From: Cynocephalus volans
Taxonomy: Eukaryota; Chordata; Mammalia; Dermoptera; Cynocephalidae
DNA length: 64,000 nucleotides
Reading direction: 5' to 3'
Assembly: GCF_027409185.1 (NCBI RefSeq)
Contig: NC_084469.1
Span: 80,821,918-80,885,917, forward strand
The first letter of the stretch is position 1. Every line of letters starts with the position of its first letter. This document shows, in pieces, positions 12,585 to 23,800 of the stretch. The position numbers were made by a program, and so were the translations under genes. Under the pieces are notes generated by a model. That model saw nothing but the letters and a program-made list of their open reading frames with translations. It ran no database searches and was not told the DNA's origin.

Positions 12585-13170
12585 TGGAACTCTCAAACAT
12601 TGATGGTAGGAATGTAAAATGGTGCAATCACTTTAAAAACCATTTTGGTATTTTATAAAGCTCAGCCTATGACACAGCAATTCTACTCCAAAGTATTCCC
12701 AAGCAAAGTGAATATATTCACCCGGGCTTGTACATTACTACTCATAGAAGCTTTATTAATTATAGCCCCAGACTGCAAACAACCCAAATGCCCACCAACA
12801 GGTAAATGAGTAAAGGAACAAATTACCAATGCACATGTTAACACAGACACAATCTCAAAAACATGTTGAGCAAAAGAAGCCAGAAACAAGATTATTATAG
12901 TGTATGATTATACTATGACTTCATTTATATGAAACTCTACAAAAGACAAATCTCATCTATAATGAGAGAAGGACCAGTAGTTGCCTGGCGCCAGGGGTTG
13001 GGTATGGGACTTGACAAAGGAAGCTTTTGAGGAATGGAAATGTTCTGTATCTTGCTTGTGGTGATTGTTACACAGGTGCTACATTTATTAAAATTCATCA
13101 AACTGTACAGTTAAAATGGGTGCATTTGATTATATGTAAATTAACAATAAAGTTGATTTTTAAAGAAGTT
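12585..13170 (+). repeat. old L1 3' end
   Basis: ACTGGAACTCTCAAACATTG, ACACAGCAATTCTACTCC, CAACCCAAATGCCCACCAAC and CATCAAACTGTACAGTTAAAAT are sense L1M ORF2/3' UTR wording, ending in AATAAAGTTGATTTTTAAA. The reading frame is long lost. Confidence 0.8.
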
Positions 13171-13249
13171 CACAGAACCTATCCCTGTTTCTTTATTTCA
13201 CAGATTCATTGATAATTACAATGGGTTCTATCCCCTATTTGGAGAATAA

Positions 13250-13490
13250 GCATACTACTGACAATATTTATTGATCCCTCACTATGTGACAGATACTGCT
13301 CTGAGAGCTTTGCACGTGTCAAGCTATAAAATCCACCAACAATCCTATGCATTGTTAACATCCACATGTTAGAGATGAGAGAACTGAGGCACAGAGAAGT
13401 TAAGCTACTTTTTTGTAAGAGCGTGATTTGCAAATGACAAAGACAGGATTTAGCCTACAGAGTCAGACTCCAGAATTTGGTTTGTAACAA
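13250..13490 (-). repeat. MIR, reverse orientation
   Basis: TTATTGATCCCTCACTATGTGACAG, GAGAACTGAGGCACAGAGAAG and GATTTAGCCTACAGAGTCAGACTCC read as the MIR reverse complement. Confidence 0.65.
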
Positions 13491-13781
13491 CTGCAATATG
13501 TGGTTTCCTACTGAATTCATTGGTGTTTACCTAAGAGCTAGTAAATTTGAGGAAACTGAAATTTTAATAGGTAACATAACTTAAAGAGAAGAACATAGAA
13601 AATGACTAAACACAAGAGCAGAGGGAGGGCTCCCAAATTGGGTGGTATGCTCTCTTTACCTATTTCTTCACTTGTAAAATGAAGTCCTCTACATAGCAAA
13701 CTCATATTTAGCAACCTCATGAGAAGAAATATTTCATGTGCATACACAATTTGAAAAGTTATAAAAGGAATGGAATCTTTT

Positions 13782-13874
13782 TTTTTTTGGTGGCTGGATG
13801 GTATGGGGATCCAAACCTGTGACCTTAGTGTTATAACACCACGCTCTAACAAATTGAGCTAACCAGCCAGCCCC
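13782..13874 (-). mobile_element. monomeric SINE, reverse orientation
   Basis: The body runs GGTGGCTGGATGGTATGGGG to GAGCTAACCAGCCAGCCCC. A perfect 19-bp target-site duplication, TGAAAAGTTATAAAAGGAA, lies at 13752-13770 and 13875-13893. Confidence 0.9.
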
Positions 13875-13899
13875 TGAAAAGTTATAAAAGGAAGAACAG

Positions 13900-14920
13900 C
13901 AGTCCCTTGCCTTACTTCTCCATAACCCCAAGACTCTCTAGGAAGTAAATACTTGACCCCTTCTGTTTCTCCTATTAGTATCTGTATTCCCAAATGATAA
14001 ATTATTGCTTTTAATAATTTGTCAGTATTATATATTATCTCTTGACTTCCTGGCCTGGTAGGTAAAGACTTAGTTTTCAAATACCTTCTCCCCCATTTCT
14101 CCTTTATCCAACAAAATTGTACCAGAATTCTTGATTAAATCAACAGTCACTATCTAGATTACTAGGACAATGCAAATATTGCTCACTCCTGAACTAAGAA
14201 GTCCACTAAGCCACAGTTCCTTTCTTGTAAAACCCTTCATTTTTCCTGGAGTTTGCAATAGCCTTTTTTTGTTATCCTGGTTTCCCATAAATCTGCTATT
14301 ATTTCTCCCAAATTTCTAACATCTTTGTCTATCAACAATATTTTCCATATGTTCAAACATAACATTCAAGATTCCTCCTGATGATCTTCCCTCCTATCTC
14401 CTGCTCTTACCTGGATTGGGTGATCTCCAAGGGTGCTGCACAGTGCTCATCCTGGACTTTCATTGAAGCCTGTGTCGGATTCCTCATTTCCTGTGTGTCT
14501 GTTAGTGCATAAAGAGACAGTAGTGATGGTCACCATGATAATGCTGCCGGTTTACTGTGGAAGTGCTTGGCAAAAGTCATTGTACATCAATTTATTGGAA
14601 ATGTATTCCATATGCATAAGTTGAGTTCATGAATGTAATCAGATGTAATTCAGAAATAAGGATTTCAGAAACCTAGCTCCTAGGTTGTTTTCCCAAACTC
14701 TTACTATTCAACATTATCTGGATCTTGTTTCAAACAAATCAGCCATAAAAGGGACATTTATGAGATAGTTGGTGAAGTTTGGGCTGAGTATTTGATGGTA
14801 TGAAATATTAGTTTTCTATGTGTGATATGGCATTGTGGTTGTGTTAAAAGGGTTCTTTCCTTTTTGAAGATATTTACTAAAATATTTCTATATGAAATGA
14901 TAAAATGTCTGGGATTTATT
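13900..14920. other. no gene seen; unique intergenic DNA
   Basis: No exon signals or repeat consensus stand out in this kilobase of AT-rich sequence. Confidence 0.45.
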
Positions 14921-14929
14921 TCAAAATAA

Positions 14930-15095
14930 TCCTTTGCAGGGGTGAGGGAGCAAGTAGAAATAGGGCATATATAAGAAACAAGACTGGTTATGTGTTGATA
15001 ATTGTTAAACTTGGGTGATTGGTATATTGGGGTTCATTATACTACTCTCTCTACTTTTACATGTTTAAAATTTTCCATAACAATTTGTTGTTTTT
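14930..15095 (+). repeat. old L1 3' end
   Basis: GGGGTGAGGGAGCAAGTAG, TTAAACTTGGGTGATTGGTAT, TTCATTATACTACTCTCTC and AAAATTTTCCATAACAA are the terminal wording of an old L1/HAL1-like element. Confidence 0.6.
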
Positions 15096-15503
15096 TAAAG
15101 TGGTTTTCAGGGTAAAGCAGGAAAAGAAAATAAGTCTGATGATATTGATAGATAATTGCAGAAAACTTAAAATTTAAAAATCAACTTCTAGTAGGGACAT
15201 ATTTTTCTTGATTTACTTAATGAACTTACATAGACTGTTATTTTAGTTTCCCTACTGTTATTTCCATTACAAATCTTAGCATTTTAGCGTTCTATCTTAA
15301 GAACCTCCCCCCAAACTAGATAAATGATGTAAGAAAATTTATGATTTAGTGTATTTATGTACAAACCCAATTTTAATACCAAAGTCAAGATTCATTCATT
15401 CTTTCAGCCAACGGTAATTGAGCATCTTCCATATGTCAGGTATTCTTGGGTACTAAAAATACACATATGACAAGGACTCAGACTAGGGACTATTTGTAAT
15501 TGG

Positions 15504-15608
15504 CTGGCTAGCCAGTTAGCTCAGTTGATTAGAGTGCGGTGTTATTACACCAATGTCAAAGGTTTGTATCCCTGTACCTGCTAACTGCCAAAAAAAAAAA
15601 AAAAAAAA
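15504..15608 (+). mobile_element. monomeric tRNA-Ile-like SINE
   Basis: GGCTAGCCAGTTAGCTCAGT to GTACCTGCTAACTGCC with an A tail of 18. It sits inside the MIR above. Confidence 0.8.
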
Positions 15609-15637
15609 GTTTATAATTTAAAACACCCAGAAAGTTA

Positions 15638-15721
15638 TATGAAGGGTCTTCAAAAAGTTCATGGAAAGGTTTGTATTCTTTTAATTCCACTTTTCCACAA
15701 ACTTTTTGAAGTACCCTTGTA
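15638..15721. mobile_element. short mariner-like MITE with long inverted ends
   Basis: The left end AGGGTCTTCAAAAAGTTCATGG and the right end CCACAAACTTTTTGAAGTACCCT are inverted repeats of about 27 bp with few mismatches. A TA dinucleotide sits at each edge, as expected for Tc1/mariner target sites. Only about 25 bp lies between the arms, so it codes for nothing and must have been mobilised by another element's transposase. Confidence 0.65.
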
Positions 15722-15905
15722 TTTCTAACATACATTATTTCGTTTAGTCCTATAACAATTCTGCAGGACAGCTATTTAATAGGCCTAAATGAGGAAAGTA
15801 AGGTTCAGAGAGATTAAGTCACTCTCACACGAGGGTTAACAGAGGAAACAGGACAATAACCCAAGTCAATCTGTCAAGCCTGGACTCTTCTACTACACTC
15901 CACCC

Positions 15906-16549
15906 TAAGCCCTCTTATCGGTCAGATATTATGGTTGGTTGGAAGCAGCTCCCTCCTCTGTTACACAGATCAATTCTCCTCAAAGTGCACTCTTGCAACA
16001 CCAATTCTGTGTAGTACGCCAGCAGTCAGGCAAGCAAGAGAAGCTGACTTTGATTAAACAGAAAAATTATTTAAAGGATACTGGGTACCTCACAGAATTT
16101 TGGGGAGGTCTAGAGAGACCGGTTCAAAGTTAAAGCTCCAGGGGAAAAAATGCCCAAACACATCGCATGGAACTGGCCAGATGAGAAAACTGATGCCATC
16201 ACCACGAGCACTACCAAGTGTCCTGCAACAGAAGCACAGTTTTACCATCTCCCCACATGCCTGTGCCCCAAATGCAGAGCAGTCAGGGAAATTCCCTGGG
16301 TTGTTCTGGGAGAGGATGGACTCAGGAGCGGGGAAGACAGAAACCATGACAAACAACCACAGACCCGCAATAAATGTTAATAGGTCTCTCATGAAAAGGC
16401 AAGGAAGCAGGTGGTTAAACAAGTTTCTTATTGCAGGGCCACTTGGAGGTATTAGTATGCTTTAGAGCATGAAGAATCTCCAAGAGGAAGATTGAACAGT
16501 TCCCAAACACATCACGGAAGCTTCATAAAAGTGGTGACGGAGGTGGTAG
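15906..16549. other. no gene seen; unique intergenic DNA
   Basis: Short open frames cross this stretch, but they lack splice signals, codon bias or recognisable protein content. No repeat identified. Confidence 0.45.
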
Positions 16550-16930
16550 GCTTTCGGCTCAATTGCTTCCTCTCCTGTCCTCTGTTCAACTTCAAATAGC
16601 TCTTATTTCTCTGATTCCACTACCTGAACTCTAGTTCAGGAGCCCACATCTCTCACCTGGACTATAGTAGCAGCTCCCAATTGGCCTCCCAGTTCAGGCC
16701 CCTTCGGTCATGATCACAAAATGCAAATCTGGTTAAGACAACTCCCTAACTCAAAACACTTTGATGGCTTCCCACTGCCCTCATGAAACACCATGTTCTG
16801 GTTCCTACTTCCCATTTTCTCTTGTGCAGCCCCCCTTACCTCCTTACACACACCAGATGTCTGGTATTCACCTTCTTTAGGGAGACTTCTCTGGCTGGAC
16901 CCTCTTCCCATGGGCTCCTATAGCATCCTA
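16550..16930 (+). repeat. L2 fragment
   Basis: CCTGGACTATAGTAGCAGCTCC, GGCCTCCCAGTTCAGGCCCC and TGATGGCTTCCCACTGCCC are L2 wording in order; the 3' end is missing. Confidence 0.6.
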
Positions 16931-16949
16931 CACTTTTACCTTTCATACC

Positions 16950-17520
16950 ACTTTTTTAAAAATTGAATCAAAATTGATTATACATATTTTGGGGGTTCAA
17001 TGTTGACATATGTTGATCAAATCAATATTACTAGCATATATATAGTTACAAATCGTGCTTATTCTTTATGCCCCTTGTCCAATCCTCTCCTCCCCTCCCA
17101 CCACTGATAACCCTAGATTTCTTCTTTCCCTCTGAAAGAGTAATGGTTACACTGTTGATTTGTTGCCTAGATGATCTGTCCAATGCTGAAAGGTGTGTTC
17201 ACATCCCCCAATATTATCATAGAGCAGATGCTTCTTCTGTCACTTTGGAATGGGCTTTGTGGAGAGCCATCCTCTTCTTTTCTTTGGTCTCTGCTGGTGA
17301 CTCTCCTTGTGTCCATACACTCTCCAGTGGCTGGCAGATCATCTGCATGATGGTTGCGACGTCTAGCAACTTTCACGGCAGCGGTGGTTACTGTGGTGGG
17401 CCACCCACATGGAGATGATGTTTTTGGCATGCTCCTTGGCACTGGTGGTGTACCTGGTGTGTGTGTGGGGGGTCCAGTCCCCGGTTCCATAACCCGGGCC
17501 CCTGGGCGGGCATAGTACTT
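16950..17520 (-). mobile_element. internally rearranged L1, minus strand
   Basis: Read on the minus strand: a GC-rich 5' UTR-like part (about 17520-17216), then a short ORF2 endonuclease piece around 17215-17150 (translates as MIILGDVNTPFSIGQI, the GDxNTPLS motif region of L1), then 3' UTR-like sequence ending in an A-rich tract near 16955. Almost all of ORF1 and ORF2 is absent. The endonuclease match is direct; assigning the outer parts to L1 UTRs is inference. Confidence 0.5.
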
Positions 17521-17606
17521 AAATCATGTGGCAACTGCTTAACCACTGGTCTGTATTCCCCACTGCACAAGTTCTGAGAAAGCAGAAATTCTTCCTCATG
17601 CATTTT

Positions 17607-17704
17607 TTTTTTTTTTTCCTGGTGGCTGGCCAGTAAGGGGATCTGAACCCTTGACCTTGGTGTTGCAACACCACACTCTAACCAACTGAGCCAACCAGCC
17701 AGCC
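17607..17704 (-). mobile_element. monomeric SINE, reverse orientation
   Basis: T14 followed by GGTGGCTGGCCAGTAAGGGG to CCAACTGAGCCAACCAGCCAG. Flanks TTCCTCATGCATTTT and TTCCTCACACATTTT are the target-site duplication with two mismatches. Confidence 0.88.
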
Positions 17705-17807
17705 CTTCCTCACACATTTTAATATCCAGCAAAACACTTGCCATGTAAACGGCAGTCTACAAAGATGATGAATAATACACTTTAAAACTTTTAGGTACAA
17801 ACAGCCT

Positions 17808-17813
17808 TTTATT
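17808..17813 (-). terminator. candidate distal polyadenylation signal of CNEP1R1
   Basis: TTTATT on the plus strand is AATAAA on the gene strand. It would give a 3' UTR of about 3 kb. The DNA from here to the stop codon is repeat-poor except for one MIR. Confidence 0.25.
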
Positions 17814-18435
17814 TTCTTTTTTCTTTCACAGAATCAGATTTGCATAGCAAACATTAACTGTACACCACAACAAAATCATCAGTATTTAAAATGTTTGTGT
17901 TCCATGATGAAGCCAACAAGATGTACTTCCCATTTTTAGTGGGAAAAAATAGGAGGGGAGAAGATAGACATTATACTTACCCTTTGTTTGCACATAGAAA
18001 GTTTAGAATCCAAAGGAAGAATGAGACTCATGTTTCTACGGTTTCAACAGGATGGAGTGACAGAAACACTTTAGTTGCTGATGAAGGCGGAGCATTTTTC
18101 AGTTAGGATTCTTAGCTCAGTCTCTACAAAATGCCAATCAAAAGGCCAGTTCTAAAGGAGGAAAGAGCCTCTTAAAAAGCAGCACCATCACGTAGTCACA
18201 AGCTTTAATGTTTTCAGTGAGGCTGCTCAAGAAAAAGAAAACACCCAGACACCTAAACACCATTTTAGGTTTCTTAATCAGTAGTTGCAAAATAGCCTTT
18301 CTCTTTGCATTTAACCCAGTATTCAGGAGTTTGCTTGGTTTAAAACATAAGCACAATTTCCTCATGGTTATCTCAACTAAGATGTTGACTTTGGGCGATT
18401 TTTTTGTTGCTGTTACTTTTAGGATTTGGTTTAAC

Positions 18436-18700
18436 AACTAAACTTACTGAACACCGACTCTGCAGCCAAGCACTACTTCAAGTGCTTTACACGAATTAAC
18501 ACTAATACTCATGTAAACCTGGAAGATAGGTATTACACCTATACCCTATATATTACCTTCCTATACCTAGGAGATTGGCATCATGCCCATTTAATAAACA
18601 AGAAAACTAATGTTACATAATTTGCCTAAAGCTACAAAACCTGCAAGTAGCAGATCTGAGATTCCAATCCAGTCTGGCCCAAGAGTCTATACCCTCAACG
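18436..18700 (-). repeat. MIR, reverse orientation
   Basis: CTTACTGAACACCGACTCTGC, CAAGTGCTTTACACGAATTAAC, CCCATTTAATAAACAAGAAAAC and TGAGATTCCAATCCAGTCTGGC match the MIR reverse complement. Confidence 0.65.
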
Positions 18701-19519
18701 ATACCATTATAATGGCTCCTGAATTAATAAATTACATACACACACAAACACCCTTCCAATCTGAGTCAGAGATTTGTGTTCTAGTGCTGGCTTTGTCTTT
18801 AGTAAGTTGTGGGGACCTAGAATAAGGTCACTTTGCAAATCTGACATTGTTTTCCCCATGTGTAAAGTTACAGGATTGGACTTAGTTAACTTCCTAACAG
18901 TGTGGTAGGGGGATGAGAGAGTGGAGGTGATGGTCAGAAACTAACAAGGCAAGGACCCTTGGGCCATTTTAAGCAGACTTTTTTGGAAAACGAGTTGTTC
19001 TGCTAGAAGTGAAGGCATGAAAAATCTACAAACTGTAACAGAATGTTTTTTCTTGAAGCCAACAGACACCAAGCAGTCTGACATCAGAAAATCCCTTCCA
19101 CATTCATGCAAAGTGTACGGTGTACACAGATGTACTTCTCTATGGGAGAGTCAAGGCTTTTATTAAATACTCAAAGGAGTTCATGACTCCAAAAAAGATT
19201 AAGGACCTATTAAATCCCTCTTCAGCTTTATACTCTTGGAGGAAACTGGCAACCCAAGCTTGTAAAGAGCAACATGAAAAAACCTGCATTTCCTGATTAA
19301 GAGCCAAATGTTATCAGATATGACAGTAAGACATATTAAAAGTAATCATAGTTTAATAAACTGGGTACCTACAATTGCTACTTAAAATTTGTACTGTTGG
19401 ATGCAAAGTTAAATATCTCATTTGGAACTAGACTGTACCTGATACACACAATATGTTTTAAAATTTTTTCAGAGTTACAGACTTCCAATAAACCAAAGAA
19501 AAAGCCCAATCACTAGTTA

Positions 19520-20838
19520 TATATAAAGTATTTATTTTTATGCACATATTTATCTACAAAAAAAATTTACAGAAAATAAAACAAAGCAGAATATATAGAA
19601 CACCCTCTTAAGACTTCTTAGGAGCAGAGGGTTTTATTGCTGCAGTTCAAAGAATAAAATTTTGTACATGTGAAAGCCAAGATGAACACATTTAAGTTAA
19701 ATGGCAGCCTCGTAAAAAAGTCTGTGTCCTATCATTGAATTTTCAGCTTTATGTTAAATGAAATTTAAAAGATTGCTCATGAAATAATTTAAACCTTTTC
19801 AAAATCTTCTAATAAACAGGTAAAAGGCACCTCCAGTATTTTAAAATATTTACAGCAATCCCAATAGTTTAATTTTAAGGGCTATTATAGTACATGTGGC
19901 TATTATGCATACACAGTATGTCATTAACACTCTCTAAACAGTGAGAATTGTAGACTCTAGCTTGTGGCTCCCATGTTATCCTGGTGATGGAGTAGGATGA
20001 TCAATTACACCTGTGCAAAACTTGTGTAAACAGCACGTCAACCACAGCATAAAATCCAATTATCTAAAACAATGACTATCAAATTCTCAGACAATACATA
20101 ATTTATAACTAAAATTGTATATTCAGAACCCTTTGGGGGTGTTCTTAAAATTATTTAAAAATATATCAAGTATATCTAGCATTAAAAGAAAGCAATGAAC
20201 TGAAAAACATAACCACAATAGTTGCTGGAATTCAATATCTGGTTTTTAACAAAAAATTGTTTCTCAAAACATCTAGAATTTCTTACAACATAATGGAGAT
20301 GAGTGTTCCTCAGTCTAAGCTGAATCCAATGTTTTTCCTGAAGTACGATTAAGAGACATGTAAGAATGAAAGGCACACATAATAGCCGGTTTTAAAGAGC
20401 TGCGGGGATGGCAAGCAGATGTTCCTGAAATACTGGTGCAGGAGAACAAAGTCCACACAACATTTTCCTCTTTGTTTAACATTGGCATTGATTTGCTATT
20501 TACAGTAGTTTGCAAAAATACATTATAAAAACTGAATGAGGTTCTGTTTCTAAGTTTAACTTAGTAATACACATACATACTTCACCTGCAAAAATCTTTG
20601 CAGGATCTGAAGTACTAAAGTGACACTAATACTGAAACACAGGTAATCAAAGGTACCAAAGCACTGATAATGCAAGTCATCATCATCAAGATAATCTGGG
20701 TAAATATTGCACATTTCTTGTCAGTTGCTGCTATGACCTTCACATATCCAACTGCAAAAGGAATCCTTTATGGCTTTTTGCTGTATCACTTATTTGAAGA
20801 AAGGCTGTTTTAGGTCCCATAACAATGAGGGCAGATTG
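19520..20838 (-). other. CNEP1R1: CNEP1R1 3' UTR (proximal form)
   Basis: AT-rich, repeat-free DNA directly after the stop codon at 20839-20841. AATAAA signals on the gene strand lie at 19633-19638 and 19531-19536 (TTTATT on the plus strand), giving a UTR of 1.2-1.3 kb. The exact cleavage site is not visible. Confidence 0.55.
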
Positions 20839-23800
20839 TCATTGAACATGAGGCCTAGGTTTCAAAATTAGCTTTCCTGTCTGTAAAAATGAAAAAAAAA
20901 ATTTTTTTTCAATAAACAGTTCTATTAAAAATAACACCACTTATAAACCTTAAAGGGCATTTGCAGGAAATCAGAACACTTCTCTATACTTAATCAAAGT
21001 TAAACAATTAATAGCTATGTTTTCAAAGTTTCCTCTGCGTGGAGCTTTCTTCTAAATTCTTTATCACTTCAAAACACACACACTAACACCAAAGTCAAGG
21101 GTTCAGTTCCTCGTGCCAGCCAGCCGCCAAAAACAAGCAAACAACCCCCCCGCATCTTTATTTGAATTTCCTGTCCACTGGCTACCTAGAAATCAGCCAA
21201 TCAATCCAATGCATAAAATCCCAACTTGTATAGATTTATGCTCCTTACCTAAGTTTACAACACATAAATAAAACTGTGTATCTGAGCACAACATTTCTCC
21301 TTTCCAACATAAAAAAGCTTTAATTCCTCAAGTTAAAAAGTAAACCAATGGTTGGAGCAATGGATACTCATACACTGCTTGTGTTCAGTATAAGATGATA
21401 TAACTCTTATGTAGGGCCGAGTCAGTTATCAAAATAAATAAATAAAAAAGTGCATACCACATTATCCAAACAATTCCACTTCCAGGAATTTATCTGAAGG
21501 AAACAAGATGTGAGTATAAGGATGTACACAGAAGTGTTATTAATGCATTCAGTCAACATTTGAGTGCTTACTATGTACCAAGCACTATGTTAAGTGCTAG
21601 GGATCCAGTAATGAACTAGACAAAGTCCCTTGTCTTCATGGAGTTTAAGTTCTAGTGGAGAACACAAACAACAAAAATAGTATAGAAAATGGAGAAACAA
21701 CTGTCATGTCTAGTAGGAGATTAAATTATGATGCATCCATAAAATAAAGTAATATGCAATTAAATGGAACGCAATTAAATGCAAAATAATATGCAAAATG
21801 GAAGACCTCAACTGAGATAATGCAGTTAAAGGGATAAGCCCAGGAACTTGCATGTCACTAATGCCCAGTAACTGCATGCTCTTAGGTTCTAATGCTGGGT
21901 CAAAGAACCAAGTTTGAAAAATTGTAACATCTTCCTTTTATAATAGGTCAGTGAGAATGAATACACAACGAAATATAAAACATGGTGATTATCTCTGATC
22001 GGTAAAATTCCAGGTGGTTTTAATTAATATATTTTATTTTTATCCTCATGTCAAAAGTGTTGACAGGATTCTAGTTATCTCTACATACTCACTTTCACTT
22101 AGATTTTGGTCATTCAATTTTTGGTGATTTCTTGATATCTTGATAGATCTAATTTTTCCATTGTTTTATCAGGGTATAATTTATACAATAAAATGCATAA
22201 GTCTTGTATAATTTTATGAGTTCTGACAAACATATATGCCCATGTAGCCACCACCCTAATCAAGCTACAGCATATCACTATCTACAAAGTTCCTCCACGC
22301 TCCATTCTACCTAATGGTGTCCCCACTTAACACATGGACATAACCACATATTATGAGTTAGTTTTACTTGTCTTTGATCTTTAAATAAAAGGAATCATAT
22401 ATAGTGTGTTCTGTTGCATCTGCTTCTTTCACGCAATATATTTCTAAGGTTCATGCATGTTACTGTATGTTTTGGCATTTTGGTAACTTGTACTTTTTTA
22501 TATTACCAAGCAGTATTACACCACATGAGTACATGACTATTTGTTTACCCATTGTTTTAATCTATCTTAAATCTATTTTTAATTATATTAGCAAGACATT
22601 AATGTAATCTTATTATAAAAAATTCAAATGATACACATAAGCTAAATCATCCTTTCCATCTACCTCAAATTCTAGTCCTCTCTCCAGAAGAAACCAGTTT
22701 TAGCATGAATTCTTCCAGATCATTTTCTATGGATTTACATATATTGGTGGGTAAAATACATCACTTGGGATTTATTTCAAAAGAACCTGATGGAAGAATA
22801 ACGTCGGCAGGGCTAAAGATGAAACTAGAATGGCCATCAGATAACATCAAAGTCAAGGGTTCAGATCCTTGTACTGGCCAGCCACACCCTCCCCTCCCCA
22901 CCACCACCAAGAAAAAAGAAAGAGAATGGCCATGAGTTTATTGACACTGGTGATGAGTACATAGGAGTTTGTTATATTCTTCTCTTTACTTTTATTATGT
23001 TTGAAAATTTTTATAATTAAAACTTAAAAAAAAAAAAGATACTAAATTGAGCATACTGCTTGGTAATTTGCTTTTTGTGCCTAACATTATGTCTTGGAGA
23101 TCTTCTGTAGATTTACTTACAGATTTACAAACAGATTTACTTCTGGCTTTTTGAGACATGTCTACACCACATGTAGACCTGTTTTACCTTACTCTGCTGA
23201 GAAATGTAATGATTATTTCCATTTTTCTAGTACTGCAAAGGATGTTGTAACAAACATCCTTGTATTTGCCCCTTTGTGTGCATGTGTGACCATCACCCCC
23301 ACAACCCCCAAAGTAGAGGACAGAAGTAGAATAATTGGGTCATGAGGCATGCACATTTTACCATTTTAAAAGAATGATGAAAAACTATTCCCCAAAATGG
23401 CCGTTCCAATTTATGTTCCCAACACAGCAGTGTACAGGTGTTATCCATCTCACCATGATACCAGAGTTATCAAAGTACTTAACTTTTGCTAATCTGATAG
23501 GTAGAACAAATGGAAGCACACTGCTTTACTTTGCATTTTCCTGATTACAAATAAGGCTGTCCACGCTTTTTTTTTTTTTTGGCGGCTAGCAATGTCCAGT
23601 ATTATCATAAATGTTTATGGGCCATTTATATCTCCACTTCTGTGATGTTCCCATGTTTTAAATGTACTATTTGTTTTTTTCTCATTGATAGTTTCTTCTG
23701 ATCACTGCTTAATTTCTTGCCTTTTGCTGTATAAAAGTTTTAAATTTTTGTGCAATCAAATGTATCTAACTTTTGCTATCATGGCATTTCTGTTTTGTGT

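Larger units (their letters stand above)
15395..15905 (-). repeat. MIR split by a SINE and a MITE
   Basis: TTGAGCATCTTCCATATGTCAGG begins the reverse-oriented MIR before 15500. TTTCGTTTAGTCCTATAAC, AAGGTTCAGAGAGATTAAG and GCCTGGACTCTTCTACTACAC finish it after 15721. Two later elements, at 15504-15608 and 15638-15721, lie between. Confidence 0.65.

Noticed and set aside
16090-16465. Overlapping frames of 76-121 codons on both strands
   Set aside because: No splice sites, no codon bias and no familiar protein; treated as chance.
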